Shown here piece by piece: positions 1 through 5,248 of a DNA stretch of 9,926 nt. The translations under genes and the position numbers were made by a program. Every line of letters begins with the position of its first letter. Within the stretch, counting starts at the first letter, position 1. The notes beneath the pieces are model-generated. The model saw only the letters and a program-made list of their open reading frames with translations, was not told the origin of the DNA and ran no database searches. This DNA is from an uncultured Eubacteriales bacterium (GTDB lineage Bacteria > Bacillota > Clostridia > Oscillospirales > Oscillospiraceae): NCBI GenBank assembly GCA_902475455.1, contig CABRZO010000089.1, positions 1 through 9,926 on the forward strand. The letters are read 5' to 3'.

Positions 1-1
1 C

Positions 2-1228
2 CGGAAGCTGGACCGGCTGCTCACCAGCCGCTGTACCGGATACCCGGCCATGATATTGCTGCTGGCTCTGGTGCTCTGGCTCACCATCCAGGGGGCCAAC
101 TATCCCTCGGAACTGCTCTCCCGGCTGCTATTCTGGTTCCAGGACCGGCTCACCGATCTGTTTCATTTCTTGGGGGCCCCGGACTGGCTCCACGGGCTTC
201 TGGTGCTGGGGGCCTATCGCACCCTGGCCTGGGTGGTGTCCGTGATGCTGCCCCCCATGGCCATCTTTTTCCCCCTGTTCACCCTGCTGGAGGATGCCGG
301 CTACCTGCCCCGGGTGGCCTATAATCTGGACCGACCCTTCCAGCGCTGCCACGCCTGCGGCAAGCAGGCCCTGACCATGTGCATGGGCTTTGGCTGCAAT
401 GCGGCGGGGGTGGTGGGCTGCCGGATCATCGACTCCCCCCGGGAGAGGCTGCTGGCCATCCTCACCAACAATTTTGTCCCCTGTAACGGCCGGTTTCCCA
501 CCCTGATCGCGGTGATTACCATGTTCTTCGTGGGTACCGGGGGCGGGGCGCTGGATTCCGTCTGGTCCGCCCTGCTGCTCACCGGTGTGATTCTGCTGGG
601 AATCGGGGCCACCTTCGCCATGACCCGGCTGCTCTCCGCCACACTGCTGCGGGGTATGCCCTCCTCCTTTGCTCTGGAGCTGCCCTCCTATCGGCGGCCC
701 CAGATCGGGAAGGTGCTGATTCGCTCTCTGGTGGACCGCACTGCCTTTGTGCTGGGTCGGGCGGCGGCGGTGGCGGCCCCGGCGGGGGCTTTGCTGTGGC
801 TGCTGGCCAACCTCCAGCCCGGAGGCGTCAGCCTGTTGAGCAGTCTGGCGGGGTTTTTTGATCCCTTTGCCCGGCTCATGGGGTTGGATGGGGTGATCCT
901 GGTGGCCTTCCTGCTGGGATTCCCCGCAAATGAGATCGTGATCCCCATCATTTTGATGGCCTATCTGTCCCAGGGGAGCCTCATCGAGTATGAAAGCCTG
1001 GCCCAGCTGCAAAGCCTGCTGACCGCCAACGGCTGGAGCTGGGTGACGGCGGTGTGTATGCTGCTGTTCTGCCTGTTCCACTGGCCCTGCTCCACCACCT
1101 TACTTACCATTCGAAAGGAGACCGGTTCCTGGGGCTGGACCGCTCTGGGGGCGCTGCTGCCCACCGGGCTGGGAGTTGCAGTCTGCATGCTGTTCTGCAC
1201 ATTTGTTCATCTTCTGGGGCTAAATTGA
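2..1228 (+). CDS. feoB: Ferrous iron transporter FeoB, C-terminal membrane region (partial, 5' end outside window)
   Basis: FeoB is the inner-membrane Fe(II) importer; its N-terminal GTPase domain would lie upstream of this window. The frame is open from base 2, so the first in-frame ATG (50) is internal: the residues before it, ending CTGYPAM, read straight into the conserved IQGANYPS segment at the start of the FeoB channel. About 408 residues are visible. The Gate-1 motif GFGCNAAGV is encoded at about 386-412, followed by CRIIDSPRERLLAILTN and PCNGRFPTLI, and the second gate motif GFPANEIVIPIILMAYL lies at about 917-967. Multiple hydrophobic segments are evident. The gate carries AAGVVGC where many FeoBs have VPAIMAT. 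The stop is TGA at 1226-1228. No feoA is visible nearby. No terminator hairpin is seen after the stop, so readthrough into the aldolase unit is possible. Family identity is secure. Confidence 0.95.
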   Translation, partial: RKLDRLLTSRCTGYPAMILLLALVLWLTIQGANYPSELLSRLLFWFQDRLTDLFHFLGAPDWLHGLLVLGAYRTLAWVVSVMLPPMAIFFPLFTLLEDAGYLPRVAYNLDRPFQRCHACGKQALTMCMGFGCNAAGVVGCRIIDSPRERLLAILTNNFVPCNGRFPTLIAVITMFFVGTGGGALDSVWSALLLTGVILLGIGATFAMTRLLSATLLRGMPSSFALELPSYRRPQIGKVLIRSLVDRTAFVLGRAAAVAAPAGALLWLLANLQPGGVSLLSSLAGFFDPFARLMGLDGVILVAFLLGFPANEIVIPIILMAYLSQGSLIEYESLAQLQSLLTANGWSWVTAVCMLLFCLFHWPCSTTLLTIRKETGSWGWTALGALLPTGLGVAVCMLFCTFVHLLGLN

Positions 1229-1238
1229 CGGGAGCGCA

Positions 1239-1267
1239 TTGAAAGCCCGGAGGGGGACTGCTACAAT
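1239..1267 (+). promoter_or_regulatory. SigA-type promoter with extended -10 driving the aldolase-isomerase unit
   Basis: A -35 TTGAAA (1239-1244) and a -10 TACAAT (1262-1267) are separated by exactly 17 bases. The -10 is preceded by TGC (1259-1261), giving the extended TGn element. Transcription would start near 1273-1275, leaving a leader of about 25 bases before the GTG at 1299. The promoter begins only 10 bases after the feoB stop. It rules out the in-frame TTG at 1239 as the aldolase start, because that codon is part of the -35 box. It was identified by reading only; there is no expression evidence. Confidence 0.8.
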
Positions 1268-1298
1268 AGAGAAAAACAAAGGGAAAGGAAGTTGTTCC

Positions 1299-1937
1299 GT
1301 GCATACGTTGGAATTAAAAGAGCAGGTCTGCCATTGGGCTGAGCGGGCCTATCGGGAGGGGCTGTTTGAGGGCACCTGTGGCAATCTGAGCGCCTTTGAC
1401 CGGGAGCAGGGGATCGTGGTCATCACCCCCTCCGGGCTGTCCTACGACCGGTACCAGCCGGAGGATATGGTGGTCATCGATCTGGAGGGTCGGGTGCTGG
1501 AGGGAGACTATGCCCCCTCCTCGGAGTGGATCATGCATACCATGGTCTACCGCCAGAAGCCGGAGGTCAATGCGGTGATCCACACCCATTCTCCCTACGC
1601 CAGCGCCTTTGCGGTGCGCCATGAGGCTATCCCCGCCGTTCTCATTGAGATGATCCCCACCTTGGGGGGCGACGTGCCTCTGGCGGAGTTCGGTATGCCC
1701 GGCACTGAGGAGGTGGGGGCCCAGGCCGTCAAGGTTTTACAGGGCCGGGGCGGCTGCCTGCTGGCCAACCACGGGGTGCTTGCCATCGGTGACACCCTGG
1801 AGCGGGCCTTTGTCCGGGCGGGCTATGTGGAAAACGCCGCCAAGATCTGCGCCATCGCCATGGGTAGCGGCACCATCGTTCCCCTGGGCCCGGAACTCTG
1901 CCAGGCGGTGCGGGACCACTACGGTGTGACAATCTGA
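1299..1937 (+). CDS. Class II aldolase (FucA/AraD family), probable deoxyribulose-1-phosphate/DHAP-shunt aldolase
   Basis: This is a zinc-dependent retro-aldol enzyme, 212 residues from GTG 1299, close to the 215 of E. coli L-fuculose-1-phosphate aldolase. The start is supported by a purine-rich SD (GGGAAAGGAAG, 1281-1291) with a 7-base spacer and by the promoter just upstream. Family motifs are all present: GTCGNLSA (about 26-32, phosphate-binding loop), TPSG (43-46), SSEW with Glu76 as the catalytic acid, HTH with His95 and His97, and ANHGV with His158. These match the three zinc histidines and Glu73 of FucA at a constant offset of three. The stop lies 44 bases before the MtnA-like isomerase, with no terminator between, so the two are co-transcribed. 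That partner makes a 5-deoxyribulose-1-phosphate or 5-methylthioribulose-1-phosphate aldolase (DrdA/Ald2-like, giving DHAP plus an aldehyde) more likely than fuculose use; no fuc genes are seen. Family assignment is firm; the substrate is inferred. Confidence 0.9.
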   Translation: MHTLELKEQVCHWAERAYREGLFEGTCGNLSAFDREQGIVVITPSGLSYDRYQPEDMVVIDLEGRVLEGDYAPSSEWIMHTMVYRQKPEVNAVIHTHSPYASAFAVRHEAIPAVLIEMIPTLGGDVPLAEFGMPGTEEVGAQAVKVLQGRGGCLLANHGVLAIGDTLERAFVRAGYVENAAKICAIAMGSGTIVPLGPELCQAVRDHYGVTI

Positions 1938-1981
1938 CGACAAATTCATCAACCACAGAAGATAAAAGGAGGCAGAACAGC

Positions 1982-3022
1982 ATGGGCAGACGGGACGAGG
2001 GGCTGGCATTCCTGCTCCGGTATGAGAATGTGGCCTGGTATGAGGAGGGCGCGGTGCGCATCCTGGACCGGCGGATCTATCCGGTGCGGATCGAATATGT
2101 GACCTGCCGCAGCCATCAGGAGGTGGCCCAGGCCATCGCAGACATGGTGACCCAGAGCGGCGGTCCCTATACGGCGGCGGCCATGGGCATGGCCCTGGCG
2201 GCCTACGAGACCCGGGACCTGAGTGGGGAAGAGGCTCTGGCCTATCTGGAGAAGGCGGCCTATACGCTGTCCCACGCCCGCCCCACCACCTCCGCCAAGA
2301 TGGTCCGGGTCACCGGGCGGGCCCTGGAGGCGGCCCGGAAGGCTCTGGAGCAGGGGGTTCACGGGGTGGAACTGGCGGAGAAGCTCCGGCAGGATGCCCT
2401 GGACCAGCTGGAGGAGGGCTATGCCCAGCATGATCTGCTGGCGGGGTACCTGGCGGATCTCACCCCCACCCATGCCACGGTCATGACCCAGTGCTTTGCT
2501 GAGTCCATCATCGGGGCCTATCTGCGGGAGTGCCGCCGCCGGGGCAACGAGATCAGGCTCATCTGCCCCGAGACCCGGCCCTACTTCCAGGGGGCCCGGC
2601 TCACCGCCAGTGTGGCCCGGGATATGGACTTTGACGTCACCGTCATCAGTGACAACATGCCCGGTTATACCATGCGGGAGAAGCATGTGGATCTGTTCAC
2701 CTCCGCTGCCGACGTGATCACCATGGACGGCCATATCATCAACAAGGTGGGCACCTTCCAGATTGCCCTGTGTGCCAGCTATTGGGGGATTCCCTATTAT
2801 GTGACAGGAGCCCCCAACCCTAGCCATCCTGATCTGGCCTCGGTCTCCATTGAGAAGCGGGATCCGGCGCTGGTGCTGGAGGCTATGGGAACGAAAACCA
2901 CCCTGCCGGGGGTGAAAGGATTCTATCCCGCCTTTGATGTGACGCCCCCCAAGCTTTGCGACGGTGTGGTCACCGACCGGGGCATTTTCGCTCCCACAGA
3001 CCTGAAGCGGTACTTCCAGTAA
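1982..3022 (+). CDS. MtnA/eIF-2B-alpha-family sugar-1-phosphate isomerase (methylthioribose-1-P or 5-deoxyribose-1-P isomerase-like)
   Basis: Predicted cytosolic aldose-1-phosphate to ketose-1-phosphate isomerase, 346 residues, normal for MtnA. ATG 1982 has a strong SD (AAAGGAGG, 1965-1972) nine bases upstream. MtnA landmarks in order: ARPTTSAKM (99-107, compare RPTAVNL), Cys171 in MTQCFAES at the place of the catalytic Cys of THCNxG, ETRPYFQGARLTA (197-209, strongly conserved), ISDNMPGYTM (222-231), Asp244 in AADV at the place of the catalytic Asp of GADR, INKVGTFQIA (253-262) and YPAFDVTPP (315-323). Departures: the N-terminal IRGAPAIG motif has become GGPYTAAAMG, GADR has become AADV and NGD has become DGH. 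It is therefore a divergent member, possibly a 5-deoxyribose-1-phosphate isomerase (DrdI-like), which fits the aldolase partner 44 bases upstream. A ribose-1,5-bisphosphate isomerase is the less likely alternative. A terminator follows two bases after the stop, so the unit has only two genes. Confidence 0.85.
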   Translation: MGRRDEGLAFLLRYENVAWYEEGAVRILDRRIYPVRIEYVTCRSHQEVAQAIADMVTQSGGPYTAAAMGMALAAYETRDLSGEEALAYLEKAAYTLSHARPTTSAKMVRVTGRALEAARKALEQGVHGVELAEKLRQDALDQLEEGYAQHDLLAGYLADLTPTHATVMTQCFAESIIGAYLRECRRRGNEIRLICPETRPYFQGARLTASVARDMDFDVTVISDNMPGYTMREKHVDLFTSAADVITMDGHIINKVGTFQIALCASYWGIPYYVTGAPNPSHPDLASVSIEKRDPALVLEAMGTKTTLPGVKGFYPAFDVTPPKLCDGVVTDRGIFAPTDLKRYFQ

Positions 3023-3024
3023 CA

Positions 3025-3056
3025 ATAGGGCCCATGCCGTGCGGCATGGGCCCTAT
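3025..3056. terminator. Shared bidirectional terminator between convergent isomerase and lipoprotein genes
   Basis: A perfect 14-bp inverted repeat (ATAGGGCCCATGCC, 3025-3038, and its complement, 3043-3056) surrounds a GTGC loop. It fills the 44-base gap between the stop at 3020-3022 (+) and the stop at 3067-3069 (-). The tails are only moderately U-rich in both directions: CTGTTTCTC follows on the plus strand and TTGTTACTGG on the minus strand. The stem is very stable. I infer it ends both transcripts, more leakily than a terminator with a full U-run. Confidence 0.85.
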
Positions 3057-3066
3057 CTGTTTCTCG

Positions 3067-4302
3067 TCAGGTCTGTGAGGTGTCCTCTGGCTCAGAAGAG
3101 GAAGTGTTTTTTATAAGCTCCAGCAGTCCGGAATACCCGGAGGTATAGCTGGTGACGGCCAGAAAAGTGCCGTCCTCTCCGGCGCTGAAATAGCCCCGGT
3201 CCACCAGCATCTCCTGGATGTTGTCCCGGGAGACCTCCTCGGGATAGAACAGGCTGGCGGGCACGTTGATCCGACCGTTGTCCAGGCTGTCAGCGGTGTC
3301 CACCTCTGCGCCGGAGGCAAGAGCCATGGCGACGCGGGCGGCCTCCTGGGCCATGCCGGTGCAGTCCTGGAGCAGCGTCATGGACTGGCGGCCGGAGACC
3401 AAGGCATTGACGCTGGCCTCCTCGCAGCCCTGGCCGGTCACAATGGGATATACGCCGCCGGTAAAGCTGGAAAAGAGCACGTCGCTGATTGTTAGTGCCA
3501 AATCGTCGGTGGCACAGAGAACCGCATCCAGATCGCCGTCAGCGTAGGTGGTGGAGAGCAGCTCCTCCATCCGGGCGGTGGCATCCTCCGAGGTTTCGGT
3601 GGTACAGTCCTCCAGCGTAATCTGGCCGGAGCGCACCGTCAGGGTACCGGCGTCCAAATAGGGCTGCAGCACCTCCATGGCGCCCCGGAATTGAAAAACG
3701 GTCAATGGGTCAGCAGCATCGTCAAAGAAAAATTCAATGGTGTGGGTTTCCGTGGCGTCTTGCAGGGAGAGCCTGCTCTCAATGTAGCGGGCCTGAAGAT
3801 AGCCCGCCTCATAACCGTCAAAGCCCACATAGTAGTCCACAATGGCCGAGTCGGAGATAAAGGTGTCATAGGCGATCAGATTGATCCCATCCGCCAGCGC
3901 CATTCGGGACAGATCGTCTTGATCCTCCTGCTGGGAATCGGAGGTGCCGCCGCTGATGAGCTGGTGGTCGGTATCCTCTAAATCCTGGGTGCCGGCCAGA
4001 CTGCTCTCGTCCACGGCGGCCATGATAATGGTGGTGCAGCCGGCGCCAATCATATCCTGAATCTGCTGAATCTGGGCAGAGGCGCTGTCGCCGGCAAATT
4101 GAATATTCACCTCATAACCGGCCTGGGTCAGGATGTCGTGCATAATTTCGCTGTCACTGGCCCACTTGGCGGTGGAGTCGTTGGGCATGGAGATGCCGAT
4201 CTTTTTGGAGGACTCGCCCCGGGTGAACCTTCCGGCACAGCCGGTCAGGGCGGTTATAAGCAATATGGCAGCCAGAAACAGGCTGAACAATCTGGACTTC
4301 AT
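3067..4302 (-). CDS. Sugar ABC-type substrate-binding lipoprotein (ChvE-like, Peripla_BP_4 type), orphan
   Basis: Predicted extracellular lipid-anchored solute-binding protein, 411 residues. ATG 4302 is preferred: it follows an AGAGGGGG SD by 7 bases and begins a clear lipoprotein signal (MKSR, hydrophobic core, lipobox LTGC with Cys22). The in-frame TTG at 4356 has no such support. ChvE-like segments are YYVGFDGYEAGYLQARYIE (158-176), GAMEVLQPYLDAGTL (207-221), VRSGQ, CATDDLALTISDVL (263-276), PIVTGQGCEEASV (286-298) and DNGRINVPASLF (341-352). Two positions normally contacting sugar are changed: YDR is YDT (145-147) and GQDAE is GQGCE (290-294). An acidic, Ser/Gln-rich insertion occupies about 107-135. 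The C-terminus is Ser/Glu/Asp-rich. No ATPase or permease gene lies nearby, so it must pair with a distant transporter or act as a sensor. It is divergent from a membrane XRE regulator. Confidence 0.87.
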   Translation of the reverse strand: MKSRLFSLFLAAILLITALTGCAGRFTRGESSKKIGISMPNDSTAKWASDSEIMHDILTQAGYEVNIQFAGDSASAQIQQIQDMIGAGCTTIIMAAVDESSLAGTQDLEDTDHQLISGGTSDSQQEDQDDLSRMALADGINLIAYDTFISDSAIVDYYVGFDGYEAGYLQARYIESRLSLQDATETHTIEFFFDDAADPLTVFQFRGAMEVLQPYLDAGTLTVRSGQITLEDCTTETSEDATARMEELLSTTYADGDLDAVLCATDDLALTISDVLFSSFTGGVYPIVTGQGCEEASVNALVSGRQSMTLLQDCTGMAQEAARVAMALASGAEVDTADSLDNGRINVPASLFYPEEVSRDNIQEMLVDRGYFSAGEDGTFLAVTSYTSGYSGLLELIKNTSSSEPEDTSQT

Positions 4303-4315
4303 GGATAAACCCCCT

Positions 4316-4340
4316 CTTTCAGGTCCCTGGGAGCTGAAAG
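4316..4340. promoter_or_regulatory. 25-base imperfect palindrome next to the SD of the lipoprotein gene
   Basis: Outer arms CTTTCAG (4316-4322) and CTGAAAG (4334-4340) are perfect complements, and inside them TCCC (4324-4327) pairs with GGGA (4329-4332) around one base. It lies in the predicted 5' leader of the minus-strand lipoprotein gene, and its 3' end in the RNA touches the AGAGGGGG SD. It could be a protein operator or an RNA hairpin affecting ribosome access. A shorter palindrome, TGCCCA-A-TGGGCA (4350-4362), lies just upstream in the same leader. No known regulator site is recognised. Confidence 0.5.
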
Positions 4341-4383
4341 ATGATGATATGCCCAATGGGCAATACTTAACATAATTTTAACT

Positions 4384-4412
4384 ACTATACCACATTTTGC
4401 GGGAAAAGGGAA
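4384..4412 (-). promoter_or_regulatory. Extended -10 promoter for the lipoprotein gene
   Basis: On the minus strand, TATAGT (plus 4384-4389) is preceded by TGG (4390-4392), giving TGnTATAGT. At 17 bases of spacing the -35 position reads TTCCCT (4407-4412), a poor match, so the promoter would depend on the extended -10 or on an activator. The predicted start near 4377 gives a leader of about 75 bases containing two palindromes. Confidence 0.6.
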
Positions 4413-4420
4413 GGGGATTG

Positions 4421-4482
4421 GCGTAACCAACCGGTCATGACTCCCTTCAGGGGGAAGTAACGGCGTTACCGGTGGAAGTAAC
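4421..4482. repeat. Cluster of GTAAC/ACCGGT repeats between divergent promoters
   Basis: GGAAGTAAC occurs twice as a direct repeat (4453-4461 and 4474-4482), 21 bases start to start, or about two helical turns. Between and across them lies the 13-base palindrome GTAACG-G-CGTTAC (4457-4469). A further GTAACC is at 4423-4428, and ACCGGT occurs at 4430-4435 and 4468-4473. The array sits between the two predicted -35 positions of the divergent promoters, and its last copy touches the plus-strand -35. This is the expected place for a shared operator, plausibly bound by the XRE protein encoded next to it. The binding factor is not known. Confidence 0.55.
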
Positions 4483-4510
4483 AACAAATTTGGGGGGATT
4501 ATGTTATAAT
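4482..4510 (+). promoter_or_regulatory. Extended -10 promoter for the XRE regulator gene
   Basis: TATAAT (4505-4510) is a consensus -10 preceded by TGT (4502-4504), the TGn extension. No good -35 exists at 16-18 bases upstream (CAACAA or ACAACA, 4481-4487). Transcription would start near 4516-4518, about 27 bases before the ATG at 4544. This excludes the in-frame GTG at 4472, which lies upstream of the promoter. Confidence 0.75.
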
Positions 4511-4543
4511 GCAGAAAGAGTATCACTCCAGGAGGCGGACAAA

Positions 4544-5170
4544 ATGGAATTTTATCTTCGGCTGAAAGAGCTGCGGGCCCAGCGGGGCATCTCCCAGCGG
4601 GAGCTGGCGGAACAAATTCATATCAGCCGCTCTGCGGTGGCCAAATGGGAGAATGGGCTGGGGCTGCCCGGGGAGGAGTCCCTGCGGCTGCTGGCGGAGT
4701 ATTTCGGGGTGACGGTGGAGGAACTGCTGCCCAACCAGGGCGAGGCTGCCCATCTGGTGCGGAAAAACCACATCATCCTGCGGCAGAAAAAGGTCATCGC
4801 TGTGCTGGCCCTGCTGCTGGGGCTTGCCCTGGTAGGAGCGGCGGCATATTGCTACAAGCCATTTCGGGAATATAGTTTTCCCTTTTTACTGGGGATTTTG
4901 ATCCTGGTCCTGGGAATCTTCAATATGAAGGGCAACATTGCCTCCATCCACTGGTACAACCGCAGAAAGGTGACCCGGGAGAACCAGAAGCCCTATTGCC
5001 GGCTGGTGGGATTGGGGACCGTGGTGATAGGAGCGGGAACTGCCTGCTTTGCGGTGCTCCAGTCGATTTTCCAAGCCGAGTGGGTGGCATACATCGAGGT
5101 TGCCGGTGTTTTAGTAGGGTTGGCCCTGATCTGCTATGCCCAGTTCAAATACAACAAGGGACTGTTTTAA
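4544..5170 (+). CDS. XRE-family transcriptional regulator with four-segment membrane domain
   Basis: A 208-residue fusion of a Cro/CI-type helix-turn-helix and a membrane domain. ATG 4544 has the SD AGGAGG (4530-4535) with an 8-base spacer. The HTH covers about 3-62, with ISQRELAEQIHISRSAVAKW (16-35) as the core helices and LRLLAEYFGVTVEELL closing the fold. After a basic linker (HLVRKNHIILRQKK, about 70-83) come four predicted transmembrane segments at about 84-104, 110-128, 152-175 and 179-201. The loop SIHWYNRR...RENQKPYCRLVG (134-156) resembles the DUF3784-like membrane proteins found in Clostridia, a tentative match. The protein is probably tethered to the membrane and binds DNA from there. 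It is divergent from the lipoprotein gene and next to a repeat array likely to be its operator, suggesting autoregulation and control of the neighbour. A terminator follows 26 bases after the stop. The signal it senses is unknown. Confidence 0.85.
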   Translation: MEFYLRLKELRAQRGISQRELAEQIHISRSAVAKWENGLGLPGEESLRLLAEYFGVTVEELLPNQGEAAHLVRKNHIILRQKKVIAVLALLLGLALVGAAAYCYKPFREYSFPFLLGILILVLGIFNMKGNIASIHWYNRRKVTRENQKPYCRLVGLGTVVIGAGTACFAVLQSIFQAEWVAYIEVAGVLVGLALICYAQFKYNKGLF

Positions 5171-5190
5171 GTATAATTGGTCCAATGCGG

Positions 5191-5247
5191 AAAAAACAGC
5201 GCCCCGGCCAAAATCTTTTATTTGGCCGGGGCGCTGCGATTTTATTT
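5191..5247. terminator. Bidirectional intrinsic terminator between XRE gene and rnc
   Basis: A perfect 16-bp GC-rich stem (5197-5212 with 5221-5236) encloses an 8-base AT-rich loop. On the minus strand the stem is followed immediately by TTTTTT (plus A run 5191-5196), a textbook terminator for the topA-trmFO-plsX-rnc transcript. On the plus strand it is followed by CGATTTTATTTGTT, which serves the XRE gene. The stem lies in the 78-base gap between the stops at 5170 (+) and 5249 (-). Confidence 0.93.
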
Positions 5248-5248
5248 G

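Noticed and set aside
128..1081. Long minus-strand open frame (317 codons) antisense to feoB
   Set aside because: Gln/Gly/His-rich, no family resemblance; a GC-rich shadow of the clear FeoB frame.
1239..1298. TTG at 1239 as the aldolase start
   Set aside because: It is the -35 box of the promoter. GTG 1299 has an SD at the right distance and gives the normal FucA length.
1949..3025. Long minus-strand open frame (358 codons) antisense to the isomerase
   Set aside because: Composition is His/Gly/Pro-rich with no motifs; the plus frame has unmistakable MtnA motifs, a strong SD and an operon context.
4303..4356. TTG at 4356 as the lipoprotein start
   Set aside because: It would put 18 non-signal residues before a clean lipoprotein signal; ATG 4302 has a good SD.
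4472..4543. GTG at 4472 as the XRE gene start
   Set aside because: It lies upstream of the predicted promoter and within the repeat array; ATG 4544 has AGGAGG 8 bases away.
5176..5186. Small palindrome ATTGG-T-CCAAT after the XRE gene
   Set aside because: Five-bp arms with a one-base centre beside a much stronger terminator; expected by chance.
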